Shown here in pieces: positions 51,785-60,218 of a stretch of 64,000 nt of DNA. Numbering within the stretch: the first letter of the stretch is position 1; each line of letters starts with the position of its first letter. The position numbers and the translations under genes were made by a program. A model generated the notes under the pieces. The model worked only from the letters and a program-made list of their open reading frames with translations, did not search any database and was not told where the DNA came from. The DNA is from PALSA-350 sp963834445 (GTDB taxonomy: Bacteria; Acidobacteriota; Terriglobia; Terriglobales; Acidobacteriaceae). Location of the stretch: contig CAWIBU010000009.1 of assembly GCA_963834445.1 (NCBI GenBank), positions 1,426,001 to 1,490,000 on the forward strand. Direction: 5' to 3'.

Positions 51785-52460
51785 GCACCTCGCTTCTGAG
51801 CCCGTCCCCCAAGCAAATTTGTCATCCCGTACCCCGGACAAATTTGTCATCCCGACCGTAGCGTTAGCGCAGTGGAAGGACCTGCTTTTCGCCCTTTCCG
51901 TAAACCATTCTTGAGGGCGACCGTCACCCTCCCCTTTGTCATCCCGAGGAGCCGACTTGCCTGGCGGCAAGTTAAGGGAGGAATGAACGCGGTGAGCGCT
52001 TGCTTTTAAACCCGTCCCCCCAAACAAATTTGTCATCCCGACCGTAGCGTAGCGAAGTGGAGGGATCTGTGGTGCGCCTTTCCCCCAAACCAAGGCCCTC
52101 CAAGTGAGCTCGCAAATCCGGCCCCAGCCATTTTGTTCATTAGGAGGAGCCGACTTGCCTGGCGGCAAGTTAAGGGAGGAATGAACGCGGAGAGCGCTTG
52201 CTTTCAAGCCCGTCCGCAAGCAAATTTTCAAGCCCGTCTCCCAAACAAATTTGTCATCCCGACCGTAGCGTAGCGAAGTGGAGGGACCTGCTGTGCGCCT
52301 TTCCCCAAACCAAGGCCCCACGAGTGAGCTCGCAAATCAGCCTGCCCCATTTTGTTCATTAGGAGCAACGCCGAGGGATCTGCGGTGCGCCTTGACCCCA
52401 AACCAAGGCCCTCCAAGTGAGCTCGCGAATCCTGCCAAAGTCGTTTGTTCATTCCGACTG
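51785..52460. repeat. repeat block D (two tandem 198-bp units plus partial copies)
   Basis: The 838 bases between coaD and the iorA-like gene hold no gene. Hairpin modules CTTGCCTGGCGGCAAG at 51956 and 52154 are exactly 198 bases apart, and each unit carries an uninterrupted core (near 52031 and 52253). An isolated core with GTAGCGTTAGCGCAGTGG lies at about 51847. No 105-bp element is present. The last 150 bases before 52616 are unique and should include the next promoter. Confidence 0.9.
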
Positions 52461-52615
52461 GAATCCAGCCATTCCCGAAACCCTAAGGCGCAAAAACGCC
52501 CCGCCTACGCTCATGCCATGCAACAGCGTTACAATTCTCCTAACTCGCCGCGGAGCACATAATCATCACCAATCATCTCGCCGGTCCTGCGGCACGTTAT
52601 TTGGGGAGCGAACCT

Positions 52616-53089
52616 ATGCCCGTTGAATTGACTATCAACAACGTCGTCAAAACCGTAGATGTGTCCCCGGACACACCGCTGCTGTGGGTGTTACGCGACA
52701 CCCTCAACCTGCACGGAACCAAGTACGGCTGCGGCATGGGGCTGTGTGGCGCCTGCACCGTGATGGTTGGCGGTCAGGCCATACGCTCCTGCCTCACCCA
52801 GGTATCGAGCGTGGTAGGCAAACCGGTGACTACCATCGAAGGACTTTCGCCCGATGGCCACCATCCCGTGCAGATAGCCTGGGAAGCCATCGACGTGCCT
52901 CAGTGCGGCTACTGCCAGGCTGGCCAGATCATGTCGGCCACCGCCTTGCTGGCGCACACCCCGCACCCGACGGACGCGGAGATCGACGCCGCCATGAGTG
53001 GCAACCTGTGCCGCTGCGGCACCTATCCGCGCATCCGTGAAGCCATTCACCAGGCCGCGAAGTCGGCCGCACCCGTGAACAAGAGCTAA
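52616..53089 (+). CDS. iorA: (2Fe-2S) subunit of a molybdenum hydroxylase (isoquinoline 1-oxidoreductase alpha type)
   Basis: A 157-residue protein with an N-terminal plant-type [2Fe-2S] domain (Cys39, Cys44, Cys47, Cys59 in KYGCGMGLCGACTVM...RSC) and a C-terminal helical [2Fe-2S] domain (CGYCQAGQ and NLCRCGTYPRIREA). This pair is the electron-transfer subunit of xanthine dehydrogenase-family enzymes. GGGGAG lies 7 bases before the ATG. It is followed by the molybdopterin subunit 14 bases later. There is no FAD subunit, as in the Ior group, so electrons probably go to a cytochrome or quinone. Confidence 0.93.
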   Translation: MPVELTINNVVKTVDVSPDTPLLWVLRDTLNLHGTKYGCGMGLCGACTVMVGGQAIRSCLTQVSSVVGKPVTTIEGLSPDGHHPVQIAWEAIDVPQCGYCQAGQIMSATALLAHTPHPTDAEIDAAMSGNLCRCGTYPRIREAIHQAAKSAAPVNKS

Positions 53090-53103
53090 GGGAGGACGAT
53101 CCG

Positions 53104-55323
53104 ATGAACCTCAACCGCAGATCTTTTCTCAAGGTATCCGCCCTGGCCAGCGGAGGCTTCGCCCTCGGTCTCTACACCCGCCCTCTCGCCCTCGCGCAGG
53201 GCACGCCCAAACATGTGGACTTAAAACCGGACGCCTTCATCCGCATCGCCAACGACGGCATCGTCACCCTGATCGCCCGGGGACCGGAGATGGGTCAAGG
53301 CATCAAGACCATGCTGCCCATGATGATTGCCGAGGAACTGGACGTGGATTGGAAGAACGTCCGTGTGCAACAGGCCGATCTCAACGAGGCCGTCTACGGC
53401 CGCCAATCCGCCGGCGGCAGCATGTCGACCCCTACAGCCTGGGAGCCGCTACGCCGCGTCGGTGCAGCCGGCCGCCAGATGTTGGTAACCGCAGCTGCGA
53501 CAAACTGGGGCGTGCCCGCCTCCGAATGCACCACCAGCTCCGGATGCGTGCAGCACAAAGCCACCGGCAAGTCTGCCGGCTATGGCGAGTTGGCGGCCAA
53601 AGCTGCGGCACTCCCTTGCCCGGCCCTCGACCAGGTCAAACTAAAAGACCCCAAAGACTACTGCATCATCGGCAAGTCACAGGCCGGCGTCGACACCCAC
53701 TCCATCGTCACCGGCAAACCGCTCTTCGGCATCGATGTCGCCCTGCCGGGCATGCTGCACGCGGTCATCGCCAAGTGCCCCGTCTTTGGCGGTAAGGTCA
53801 AGACCGCCAACATCGACGAGGTAAAAAAGCTGCCGGGTGTGCGCCACGTTCTGCAGATCGACGGCACGTTGGCGCTGGGCCCGTTCACGCCGCCCGAGCC
53901 GGGAATGGAGCCGGGCATTGCCATCGTGGCCGATACCTGGTGGCAGGCCCAGCAGGCGCGCAAGAGCCTGAAGGTGGATTGGGATTGTGGTCCCGGCCAG
54001 ACCCAAAGCAGTGAAGACTTTCACCAGCAGGCCGCCGCCCTGCTGCAGGCGCCGCCGGTGAATACCGTGCGCGCCTATGGCGACGTGGACGGCGCCCTCA
54101 AAAACTCCGCCAAGGTAGTGGAGGCGGTCTATGCCTTTCCTTTCCTGGCCCATGGAACCCTGGAGCCGATGGGCACCACCGCTTCCTTCAAGGATGGCAA
54201 GCTGAAGATGTGGACCACCAGCCAGGCGCCCGGCGGCGGCCTCGCCTTGGTCGTCAAGGAGCTGGGCATTCCCCAGAGCGACATCACCGTGCACCTGTGC
54301 CGCGTCGGCGGCGGCTTTGGCCGCCGGCTCATGAACGACTACATGGTGGAAGCGGCCTGGCTGGCAAAGCAGGTGAACGTGCCGGTCAAGCTGCTGTGGG
54401 CGCGGGAGGACAACATGACCCACGACGCCTACCGTGCCGGGGGTACGGTCGGGCTCAAAGCCGGGCTGGACGAGCACGGCAAGTTGGTCGCCTGGCGCCA
54501 CCACCTGGTCACCTACGGCGACGGCAAGCAGCTCGCGCCCGGCGCGAACATTGGCGGTGACGAATTTCCTTCCGGCTTCGCCCCCAACTATTCGCTCTAC
54601 ACCTCGGCGATGCCGCTCAGGCTGCGCACCGGCTACCTGCGCGCACCGGGAGGCAACGCCTATGCGTGGGTAGGGCAGTCGTTCCTGGATGAACTGGCTG
54701 TGGCCGCGGGACGCGACCCGCTCGAGTTTCAGCTGGAGCTGCTCAGCGCAACCCCCGTCGCCGTGCCGGGGGAGTCGAAGGAACCCAAAGGCCCGCGCGA
54801 TTTAAATCCCGACCGGCTGAAAGGCGTGCTGCAGTTGGTAGCCGAGAAAGCCAACTGGGCCAACCGCAAATCGAAACCAGGCTGCGGCATGGGGATTGCC
54901 GCCTACTTCTGCCATCTGGGCTATTTTGCCGAAGTGGCCGACGTCAGCGTAGATAAAGACAACAAGGTCACCGTAAATCATGTGTGGGCGGCCGGTGACG
55001 TCGGCAGCCAGATCATCAATCCGCGAGCTGCCGTGAGCATGGGATACGGCGGCGTGGTGGAGGGCATGAGCCACATGGGGCAGGAGATCACGTTGGTCGA
55101 AGGCCGCGTGCAGCAGACCAACTTCCATCAGCATCCGCTGATGCGCATGCGCCAGATACCGCCCATCGAGGTCTTCTGGCGCAAGACCGATTTCTCCCCT
55201 ACCGGCTTGGGCGAACCCACGCTGCCGCCGATTTTGCCGGCGGTAGGCAACGCCATCTTCGCGGCGACCGGCAAGCGCATTCGCACCCTCCCCCTGCAGC
55301 GCAGTGGGTTTAGCTGGGCCTGA
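53104..55323 (+). CDS. iorB: molybdopterin-binding subunit of a xanthine dehydrogenase-family hydroxylase (IorB type), Tat-exported
   Basis: The 739-residue protein starts with a twin-arginine signal (NRRSFLKVSALASGGFALG) and has the Mo-hydroxylase motifs: ARGPEMGQGIKTMLPMMIAEELDVDW, GFGRRLMNDYMVEAAWLAKQ, TGYLRAPGGNAYAWVGQSFLDELA and the C-terminal GVVEGMSHMGQE / GLGEPTLPPILPAVGNAIFAATGKRIRTLP (catalytic glutamate in GLGEP). It oxidises aldehydes or N-heterocycles in the periplasm with the preceding Fe-S subunit. The exact substrate is not known. No XdhC-type chaperone is in the window. Confidence 0.93.
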   Translation: MNLNRRSFLKVSALASGGFALGLYTRPLALAQGTPKHVDLKPDAFIRIANDGIVTLIARGPEMGQGIKTMLPMMIAEELDVDWKNVRVQQADLNEAVYGRQSAGGSMSTPTAWEPLRRVGAAGRQMLVTAAATNWGVPASECTTSSGCVQHKATGKSAGYGELAAKAAALPCPALDQVKLKDPKDYCIIGKSQAGVDTHSIVTGKPLFGIDVALPGMLHAVIAKCPVFGGKVKTANIDEVKKLPGVRHVLQIDGTLALGPFTPPEPGMEPGIAIVADTWWQAQQARKSLKVDWDCGPGQTQSSEDFHQQAAALLQAPPVNTVRAYGDVDGALKNSAKVVEAVYAFPFLAHGTLEPMGTTASFKDGKLKMWTTSQAPGGGLALVVKELGIPQSDITVHLCRVGGGFGRRLMNDYMVEAAWLAKQVNVPVKLLWAREDNMTHDAYRAGGTVGLKAGLDEHGKLVAWRHHLVTYGDGKQLAPGANIGGDEFPSGFAPNYSLYTSAMPLRLRTGYLRAPGGNAYAWVGQSFLDELAVAAGRDPLEFQLELLSATPVAVPGESKEPKGPRDLNPDRLKGVLQLVAEKANWANRKSKPGCGMGIAAYFCHLGYFAEVADVSVDKDNKVTVNHVWAAGDVGSQIINPRAAVSMGYGGVVEGMSHMGQEITLVEGRVQQTNFHQHPLMRMRQIPPIEVFWRKTDFSPTGLGEPTLPPILPAVGNAIFAATGKRIRTLPLQRSGFSWA

Positions 55324-55452
55324 CGGTTGGGATGGATCACGTCTCAGCCGGTGGCCGGGACTCCAAGAGTGCCAGCAAGCAGACCGCTACGGCTGCGTCG
55401 AGCGCGTCTTTAATCTCCCAGCATCGCGAGTGGTTTGCCGGGTGGTGATAAA

Positions 55453-55474
55453 AATAGCATCATACGGTGCTATT
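55453..55474. promoter_or_regulatory. putative VapBC operator
   Basis: AATAGCA (55453-55459) and TGCTATT (55468-55474) form a perfect 7-bp inverted repeat with an 8-base spacer, 20 bases before the antitoxin start. A -10-like TATTAT overlaps its right arm (55471-55476). VapB-VapC complexes usually repress through such a site. Confidence 0.6.
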
Positions 55475-55494
55475 ATTGATGCAGGAAGAACTAC

Positions 55495-55692
55495 ATGAGA
55501 ACCACGATTGCGTTGGACGACGATCTCATCAGAACTGCTCAGGAGTACACCGGCCTGGTCGAGAAGAGTGCTCTTATGCGCGAAGCGCTGAAGGCATTGA
55601 TTGAGCGGGAAGCCTCCCGGAGACTGGCTGAATTAGGCGGAAAGTCGCCAGGCATGCCTTCCATCCCACGCCGTCGAGCGACGGCAAAATGA
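55495..55692 (+). CDS. vapB: VapB-type antitoxin (ribbon-helix-helix)
   Basis: A 65-residue protein with RTTIALDDDLIRTAQEYTGLVEKSALMREALKALIEREASRRLAELGG. The N-terminal strand TTIALDDDLI and the following helices match VapB/AbrB-independent RHH antitoxins paired with PIN toxins. AGGAAG lies 6 bases before the ATG. Its TGA overlaps the toxin's ATG (ATGA at 55689). The basic tail (SIPRRRATAK) would cover the toxin active site. Confidence 0.88.
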   Translation: MRTTIALDDDLIRTAQEYTGLVEKSALMREALKALIEREASRRLAELGGKSPGMPSIPRRRATAK

Positions 55693-56057
55693 TTCTTGCG
55701 GATACGTCGATATGGGTCGATCATTTTCGCAAAAAGGATGTCGCGCTCTACCAGCAACTGCAACAGAACAACATCGCCATTCATCCCTTCATTGTTGCCG
55801 AGCTTGTTCTCGGCAGTCTACCCGATCGGCAAAACGCGATAGCGTCACTTGATAGGCTGCCGGTCGTAAAAGTTGCCCATTTGAACGAAGTGCGCCAGTT
55901 GATCGAAAGTCGTTCGTTGTTTCGCGCGGGTATCGGTTTCGTGGATGCGCATCTGATAGCTTCGACCCTCCTCACACCGCATACCGTTCTTTGGTCGCGC
56001 GACAAACATCTCCGCTCGATTGCTCAGAGACTCGGTCTCAACGCAGATGGTTTCTAG
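55689..56057 (+). CDS. vapC: VapC-type PIN-domain ribonuclease toxin
   Basis: The 122-residue PIN-domain protein keeps the four acidic metal ligands: Asp5 (ILADTSIWVDHFR), Glu38 (FIVAELVLGSL), Asp86 (GIGFVDAHLIAS) and Asp105 (LWSRDKHLRSIA). It is expected to cleave tRNA or rRNA when freed from VapB. The pair is flanked by the molybdenum hydroxylase genes and a LacI regulator, without visible mobile-element borders. Confidence 0.92.
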   Translation: MILADTSIWVDHFRKKDVALYQQLQQNNIAIHPFIVAELVLGSLPDRQNAIASLDRLPVVKVAHLNEVRQLIESRSLFRAGIGFVDAHLIASTLLTPHTVLWSRDKHLRSIAQRLGLNADGF

Positions 56058-56143
56058 GCAATGCAGCCGCTGTAGCCCTGGGCGGCACGCACCAGTCCCG
56101 CAATCTGCTAACGCGCGTGCAATCGTAATCAACACAGTAGCAA

Positions 56144-57151
56144 TTACCGCGCCACCGTCGACTCCCGAACAATCAGCTTCGGCTCGACAAAAACCGTCTG
56201 CGGCGAATCGTCAGGCTTGACCGACAGCGCGAGCACCCGTCGCGCCGCCGCCTCGCCCATCCGCTCGATCGCCTGATCGACCGACGTCAGCGGCACCTTC
56301 AAATATTCGGCATAGCGCAGGTTGCCGCAGCCCGCGAAGGCAATGTCTCCCGGAATGCTCAGGCCCGCCTGCATCGCCGCCTGCATCGCGCCGATCGCCG
56401 ACAGATCGTTGTAGCAAAAAACCGCATCCGGCCGCTGCCTCTGCGCCAACAGTTCCTGCATCGCGCGGTAACCCGCGGAGTCGCCCGTCTCCTCAAATCG
56501 CTCCCGCGTGACCACATAACTCTTCGGCAGCCGGATCCCCGCGACCCCAAGCGCATTGCGAAATCCGCGGCAGCGATCAATCGAGGGACTCGTGCCCTGC
56601 CCACCAATATGGGCCAGCCTTCTGCGCCCCAGGCCGATCAGGTGCCGGGTCGCCAGCTCGCCCACCAGCACATCGTTCGACCCCACAAAATCAGTGCCCA
56701 GCTCGGGCAGATTGCGGTCGATCAACAAAATCGGAAGCCCCTTGCGGGTGAAGAACTCCGCCTCTTCACTACGCTGGCACGAGGCCACCAGCAACACATC
56801 TACGCCACGGTTCACCAGCGTACGAATCTCCTGGCGCTCAATCTCGGGATCTTCTTCCGAGGACGCCAGCACCAGCGCCAGACCACTCGCCCGCAGCGCC
56901 CCGGCCAGCGACTTGGCAAACTCACCGAAAAAAGGATGCACCAGGTCCGGCACCACCAGACCCACTGCGAACGAGCGGCCGCTCGCCAACCCCCGCGCCT
57001 GCATATTTGGCTGGTAGTTCAGCTCGGCCATCCGCTTGAGCACGCGCTCTCGCGTGCGCTCCCCGATGTCCACACCACCGCGCAATACTTTCGACACGGT
57101 TACGGTGGAGACGCCGAGATCCGCCGCAATATCCTTCAACCGTACGGCCAT
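56144..57151 (-). CDS. LacI family transcriptional regulator
   Basis: A 335-residue protein with the LacI DNA-binding domain (VRLKDIAADLGVSTVTVSKVLRGG, residues 3-26; hinge NYQPNMQARGLASGRSFAVGLVVPDL) and a periplasmic-binding-protein-like effector domain. It has RCRGFRNALG and YNDLSAIGAMQAAMQAG, standard for sugar or sugar-acid sensing. It lies downstream of the sugar transporter on the same strand (9-base gap), divergent from inositol oxygenase. Two LacI-like operators in the shared promoter region make it the likely regulator of the locus. The effector could be glucuronate or inositol (inference). Confidence 0.92.
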   Translation of the reverse strand: MAVRLKDIAADLGVSTVTVSKVLRGGVDIGERTRERVLKRMAELNYQPNMQARGLASGRSFAVGLVVPDLVHPFFGEFAKSLAGALRASGLALVLASSEEDPEIERQEIRTLVNRGVDVLLVASCQRSEEAEFFTRKGLPILLIDRNLPELGTDFVGSNDVLVGELATRHLIGLGRRRLAHIGGQGTSPSIDRCRGFRNALGVAGIRLPKSYVVTRERFEETGDSAGYRAMQELLAQRQRPDAVFCYNDLSAIGAMQAAMQAGLSIPGDIAFAGCGNLRYAEYLKVPLTSVDQAIERMGEAAARRVLALSVKPDDSPQTVFVEPKLIVRESTVAR

Positions 57152-57160
57152 CCTGCTCCT

Positions 57161-58435
57161 TCAACTAAAGCGCGTTTGCCGCCATAGCGCCCAGCCCGCA
57201 CCCAGCAGCGTGCCCAGCAGGGCCAGCGTCAGCACCGCAATCCAGCGTAGATTCATCGCCAGCGGAGGCACCACCGCGTTCACGCCCAGCCATAGAAAGA
57301 GACCGCAAGCCACCGCCACGATCGCAATATCCCACCAACGCCGTCCGCGGGGCCGGTCAGTCAACTCATCGCCGCTCTGCGCCTGCAGCACCTCACCGTA
57401 CGCCAGGCCGTAGCGGTCGCATTCCCGCGCCAGCGCATCGTTGCGAGACGTCATCTCGCGCGACGAGGCCACCGCCGTGCTGATCGCCAACGCTCCCAGA
57501 ATCATCAGCACCGATCCACCCAGAACCAACGCCAGATGCGCCCGGTTCGCCCCCGCCAACTCTCCAAACACCAGAGCGCCCCACGCCAATCCCCAAAACT
57601 GGTTGGTGTTCGAAAGCGGAATCCCCCGCCCTATACCCAGGTACTTCGTCGCAAACTGTTGAAAGAGGTCGCCCACCACCCACACGAAGCCTCCCAGAAA
57701 TAACCAGAACAGTAGCTGTTTACTATGCATCAGTTGGAACGCAGACGAATGCATTCCCCCGTCGAGCGTCCAGGTAAGCAGAAACATCGTTCCCAGTTCG
57801 CCCACCGTAAACACGGTAACGAACGACAGCGGATTCATCCCGCTGAGATACGCCTTGCGGTACGGCACATACATCGTTCCCCACATCAGGCTTGCCCCCG
57901 ATGCTGCCAGCAACCCCCTGAACGCATGGGGAGATCCTCCACCCGCGCCATGGATCGTGCTGAACCCCAGCATGATCGCCGCCGTCACAATGCAAACTGC
58001 CCCGCAAACCACCCGGGCGATATTGCCGGCGCTCGCCCCCCGCAGTTCGCGAAACAACAAACAACCCCACAGCAGCCCAATTAGCGAGTTGGTATTCCAT
58101 AGCGGAAAAGCCGTGGCCAGCCCCACATCGCGAATCGCGAACACCGTCAGCGTGTTCGCGACCGCCCACAGGGCGCCGGCAAGAACAGCCCACACCATCA
58201 GGTGCTTCCTGGCGAACAAATCGGCAAACACATAGCTCGTTCCCTTGAGCAGGGTAGGGAACGTCCACCGCGCGGTAAACACGCCGGCGACCATACACAG
58301 CGAGACAGCGAACGGAGAGAAGCCGGCATTCACCAGCTTGGTCGGCGCCTCCGCCGCACCCAGCCATACGCCGGCGGCCAGACCGCAGATCACGCCTAAC
58401 CCATGCAGCGCCCGGTCCGCTCCCCTAGCTGCCAT
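57161..58435 (-). CDS. DMT-superfamily sugar transporter (GRP/RhaT-like)
   Basis: The 424-residue protein has about ten spans, in two similar halves (GLAAGVWLGAAEAPTKLVNAGF and GASLMWGTMYVPYRKAYLSGMNPLSF). The repeated WNTNSLIGLLWGCLLFRE and LSNTNQFWGLAWGALVFGE motifs are typical of the glucose/ribose and L-rhamnose porter families. The second half is longer, with a charged loop (SREMTSRNDALARECDRYG) before two extra spans. The ATG at 58435 is preferred; the open frame to 58498 overlaps a different small gene. Given its neighbours it may import inositol or uronic acids (inference). Confidence 0.88.
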   Translation of the reverse strand: MAARGADRALHGLGVICGLAAGVWLGAAEAPTKLVNAGFSPFAVSLCMVAGVFTARWTFPTLLKGTSYVFADLFARKHLMVWAVLAGALWAVANTLTVFAIRDVGLATAFPLWNTNSLIGLLWGCLLFRELRGASAGNIARVVCGAVCIVTAAIMLGFSTIHGAGGGSPHAFRGLLAASGASLMWGTMYVPYRKAYLSGMNPLSFVTVFTVGELGTMFLLTWTLDGGMHSSAFQLMHSKQLLFWLFLGGFVWVVGDLFQQFATKYLGIGRGIPLSNTNQFWGLAWGALVFGELAGANRAHLALVLGGSVLMILGALAISTAVASSREMTSRNDALARECDRYGLAYGEVLQAQSGDELTDRPRGRRWWDIAIVAVACGLFLWLGVNAVVPPLAMNLRWIAVLTLALLGTLLGAGWALWRQTRFS

Positions 58436-58550
58436 GAATGAACACCAGCAAACCCACGCCCAGGGCCAGCACCACCGCCGGGATCCAGAACTGCACATCC
58501 GTCAGCACGGCCCGCAACAGAATACGCCTGCTATGACTCTTTTTATGCAT
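58425..58550 (-). CDS. small single-span membrane peptide (41 aa), overlapping the transporter start
   Basis: ATG at 58550 to TAG at 58425-58427. The peptide has a basic head (HKKSHSRR) and one hydrophobic span (FWIPAVVLALGVGLLVFIH). Its last 11 bases overlap the first bases of the transporter gene in a different frame, so ribosomes could pass from one to the other. The transporter's own first span is complete without it, so this is not a broken N-terminus. It lies between the -1 region with the LacI operator and the transporter. No clear ribosome site is present. Not recognised. Confidence 0.55.
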   Translation of the reverse strand: MHKKSHSRRILLRAVLTDVQFWIPAVVLALGVGLLVFIHGS

Positions 58551-58553
58551 TTA

Positions 58554-58567
58554 CGTTACCGATTACG
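58554..58567. promoter_or_regulatory. putative LacI-family operator 1 (imperfect)
   Basis: CGTTACCGATTACG lies 4 bases upstream of the small peptide ATG (transporter side). It is an imperfect palindrome around a central CG, matching operator 2 in CGTTA and TACG. LacI-type repressors favour such CG-centred sites. Confidence 0.45.
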
Positions 58568-58641
58568 AAAAATAAAGTTATCGACTGCGCCAGCCTCTGT
58601 CAAGCAAAACCCGGTATTGCCCGGGACAGCGAACTAGTGTA

Positions 58642-58655
58642 CGTTAGCGGTAACG
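58642..58655. promoter_or_regulatory. putative LacI-family operator 2 (palindromic ends)
   Basis: CGTTAGCGGTAACG has perfect CGTTA/TAACG half-sites and lies 29 bases before the inositol oxygenase start. The half-site spacing and central CG agree with gluconate-type LacI operators such as TTACCGGTAA. It is 88 bases from operator 1, which would allow looping. Confidence 0.55.
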
Positions 58656-58683
58656 GAAATGGGCCCGCGAAGGAGATTCATTC

Positions 58684-59535
58684 ATGACTCAGCTTGCCAA
58701 CCAACCGCTACAGGACATCGACCAATGGGATGACTTTCTTGCTGGGCGTTATAAGCAAGGCAAGAGTGAAGAAGAATTCCGTCAATACGACGCCACTGCC
58801 ACGCCAGGCGTCGCTGAGTTCTACCGTCAGAACCACGAAAACATGACGGTCGATTATGTTCTGGCGAAAGAGGATCAATACTTCACTCTGCGCAAGGGGC
58901 AAAAAACCATCTGGGAAGCCGCAGAGTTTCTAAACACCCTGGTTGACGACAGCGATCCCGACACTGACCTTACGCAGATCGAGCATCTTTTGCAGACGTC
59001 TGAAGCGATGCGCCGCGATGCCCAGCCCCGCTGGATGATCCTGACCGGCTTCATCCACGATCTCGGCAAATGTCTTTGTCTCTACGGCGAGCCGCAATGG
59101 GGAGTGGTGGGTGATACCTTTCCGGTGGGCTGCGCCTGGTCGAAAGATATTGTCTTCCCGGAATACTTTGCCCGGAATCCTGACCGCAAGGTACCCGCCT
59201 ATCAAACCAAATATGGCATTTACGAACCCAATTGCGGTCTGGACAACCTGCACATGTCTTTCGGTCACGATGGCTACATTGCGAAGGTGATGCAGCCTTA
59301 TCTGCGCGATGAATCCCTCTACATGCTTCGCTACCACTCGTTCTATCCCTGGCATAAGCACGGAGCCTACGACCATCTATGCAACGACAAGGACCGTTCC
59401 ATGCTCGACTGGGTCCTAAAATTCAATCAATATGACTTGTATTCAAAGGGTCACACCAAGCCTGATCTCGCGCAGCTCAAGCCCTACTACGACGACCTGT
59501 TCGCCGAATTCCTGCCAACCACGCTCGCGTGGTAG
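58684..59535 (+). CDS. myo-inositol oxygenase (MIOX)
   Basis: The 283-residue enzyme opens myo-inositol with O2 to give D-glucuronate, using a mixed-valent di-iron centre. The ligands are all present: His101 (IEHLLQTSE), His125-Asp126 (GFIHDLGKC), His195 (MSFGHDGY), His218 (RYHSFYPWH) and Asp251 (FNQYDLYSK). The strongly conserved LYGEPQWGVVGDTFPVGC, GLDNLHMSFGHD and C-terminal TTLAW match the eukaryotic enzyme closely. AAGGAG precedes the ATG by 8 bases. MIOX is less common in bacteria than inositol dehydrogenase. No uronate isomerase genes lie in this window. Confidence 0.95.
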   Translation: MTQLANQPLQDIDQWDDFLAGRYKQGKSEEEFRQYDATATPGVAEFYRQNHENMTVDYVLAKEDQYFTLRKGQKTIWEAAEFLNTLVDDSDPDTDLTQIEHLLQTSEAMRRDAQPRWMILTGFIHDLGKCLCLYGEPQWGVVGDTFPVGCAWSKDIVFPEYFARNPDRKVPAYQTKYGIYEPNCGLDNLHMSFGHDGYIAKVMQPYLRDESLYMLRYHSFYPWHKHGAYDHLCNDKDRSMLDWVLKFNQYDLYSKGHTKPDLAQLKPYYDDLFAEFLPTTLAW

Positions 59536-59643
59536 GCAACTAACCCCACTGCTCGCTGGGATACGGGTTGGGTCGCCCATGACTAAGTCGAGGACTTCCA
59601 TGCCCCGGCCCCCAAACAAACTTGTCATCCCGACCGTAGCGTA

Positions 59644-59748
59644 CCCGAATTCCTGTTTCGCTACGTCAGACAGATCCACGTGTGCGGCTTTCATCAAGGA
59701 AAGCCGCATGAAGTTCGCCAGCGCCGCCAGCCTCGACAGGAATTCGGG
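59644..59748 (+). mobile_element. 105-bp MITE-like element, copy 5
   Basis: Ends CCCGAATTCCTGT and ACAGGAATTCGGG with TA on the left and GGA on the right. Two internal changes (CATCAAG for CATTAAG in the hairpin loop; GCCGCCAGCC) mark it as an independent, older copy. Confidence 0.8.
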
Positions 59749-60113
59749 GGAGCGAAGTGGAGGGATCTGCGGTGCGCCCATCCCACTAGCAATTTCTTGA
59801 GGAAAAACCCCCATCCTCCCCTTTGTCATCCCGACCGTAGCGGAGGGATCTGCAGTGCGCCCTTACCTCAAACAAAAGCCCCACGAGTGAGCTCGCAAAT
59901 CCTGCCCCGCCATTTTGTTCATTAGGAGCAGCCAACTTGCCTGGCGGCAAGTTAAGGGAGGAATGAACGCCGAGAATGCTTGCTCTTGAATCCCCACCCC
60001 CAAACAAATTTGTCATCCCGACCGAAGTGGAGGGACCTGCTTTTCGCTCGTTGTGTAAACCATTTTTGAGGGTAATCGCCCCTCTCCCCTTTGTTCATCC
60101 CGACCGGAGCGTA

Positions 60114-60218
60114 CCCGAATTCCTGTTTCGCCATGTCAGACAGATCCACGTGTGCGGCTTTCATTAAGGAAAGCCGCATGAAGTTCGCCAGCGCCATCAA
60201 CTTCGACAGGAATTCGGG
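60114..60218 (+). mobile_element. 105-bp MITE-like element, copy 6
   Basis: Same ends and hairpin as copies 2-4, left flank TA. The right flank reads GGAGCGTAGCGG, and its core (GACCGGAGCG) is a GGAGCG variant, so the insertion point is the same in a different host sequence. Confidence 0.8.

Noticed and set aside
58425..58550. Small peptide as a frameshifted N-terminus of the transporter
   Set aside because: The transporter already begins with its usual first span (GVICGLAAGVWLG), so the peptide is not needed to complete it.
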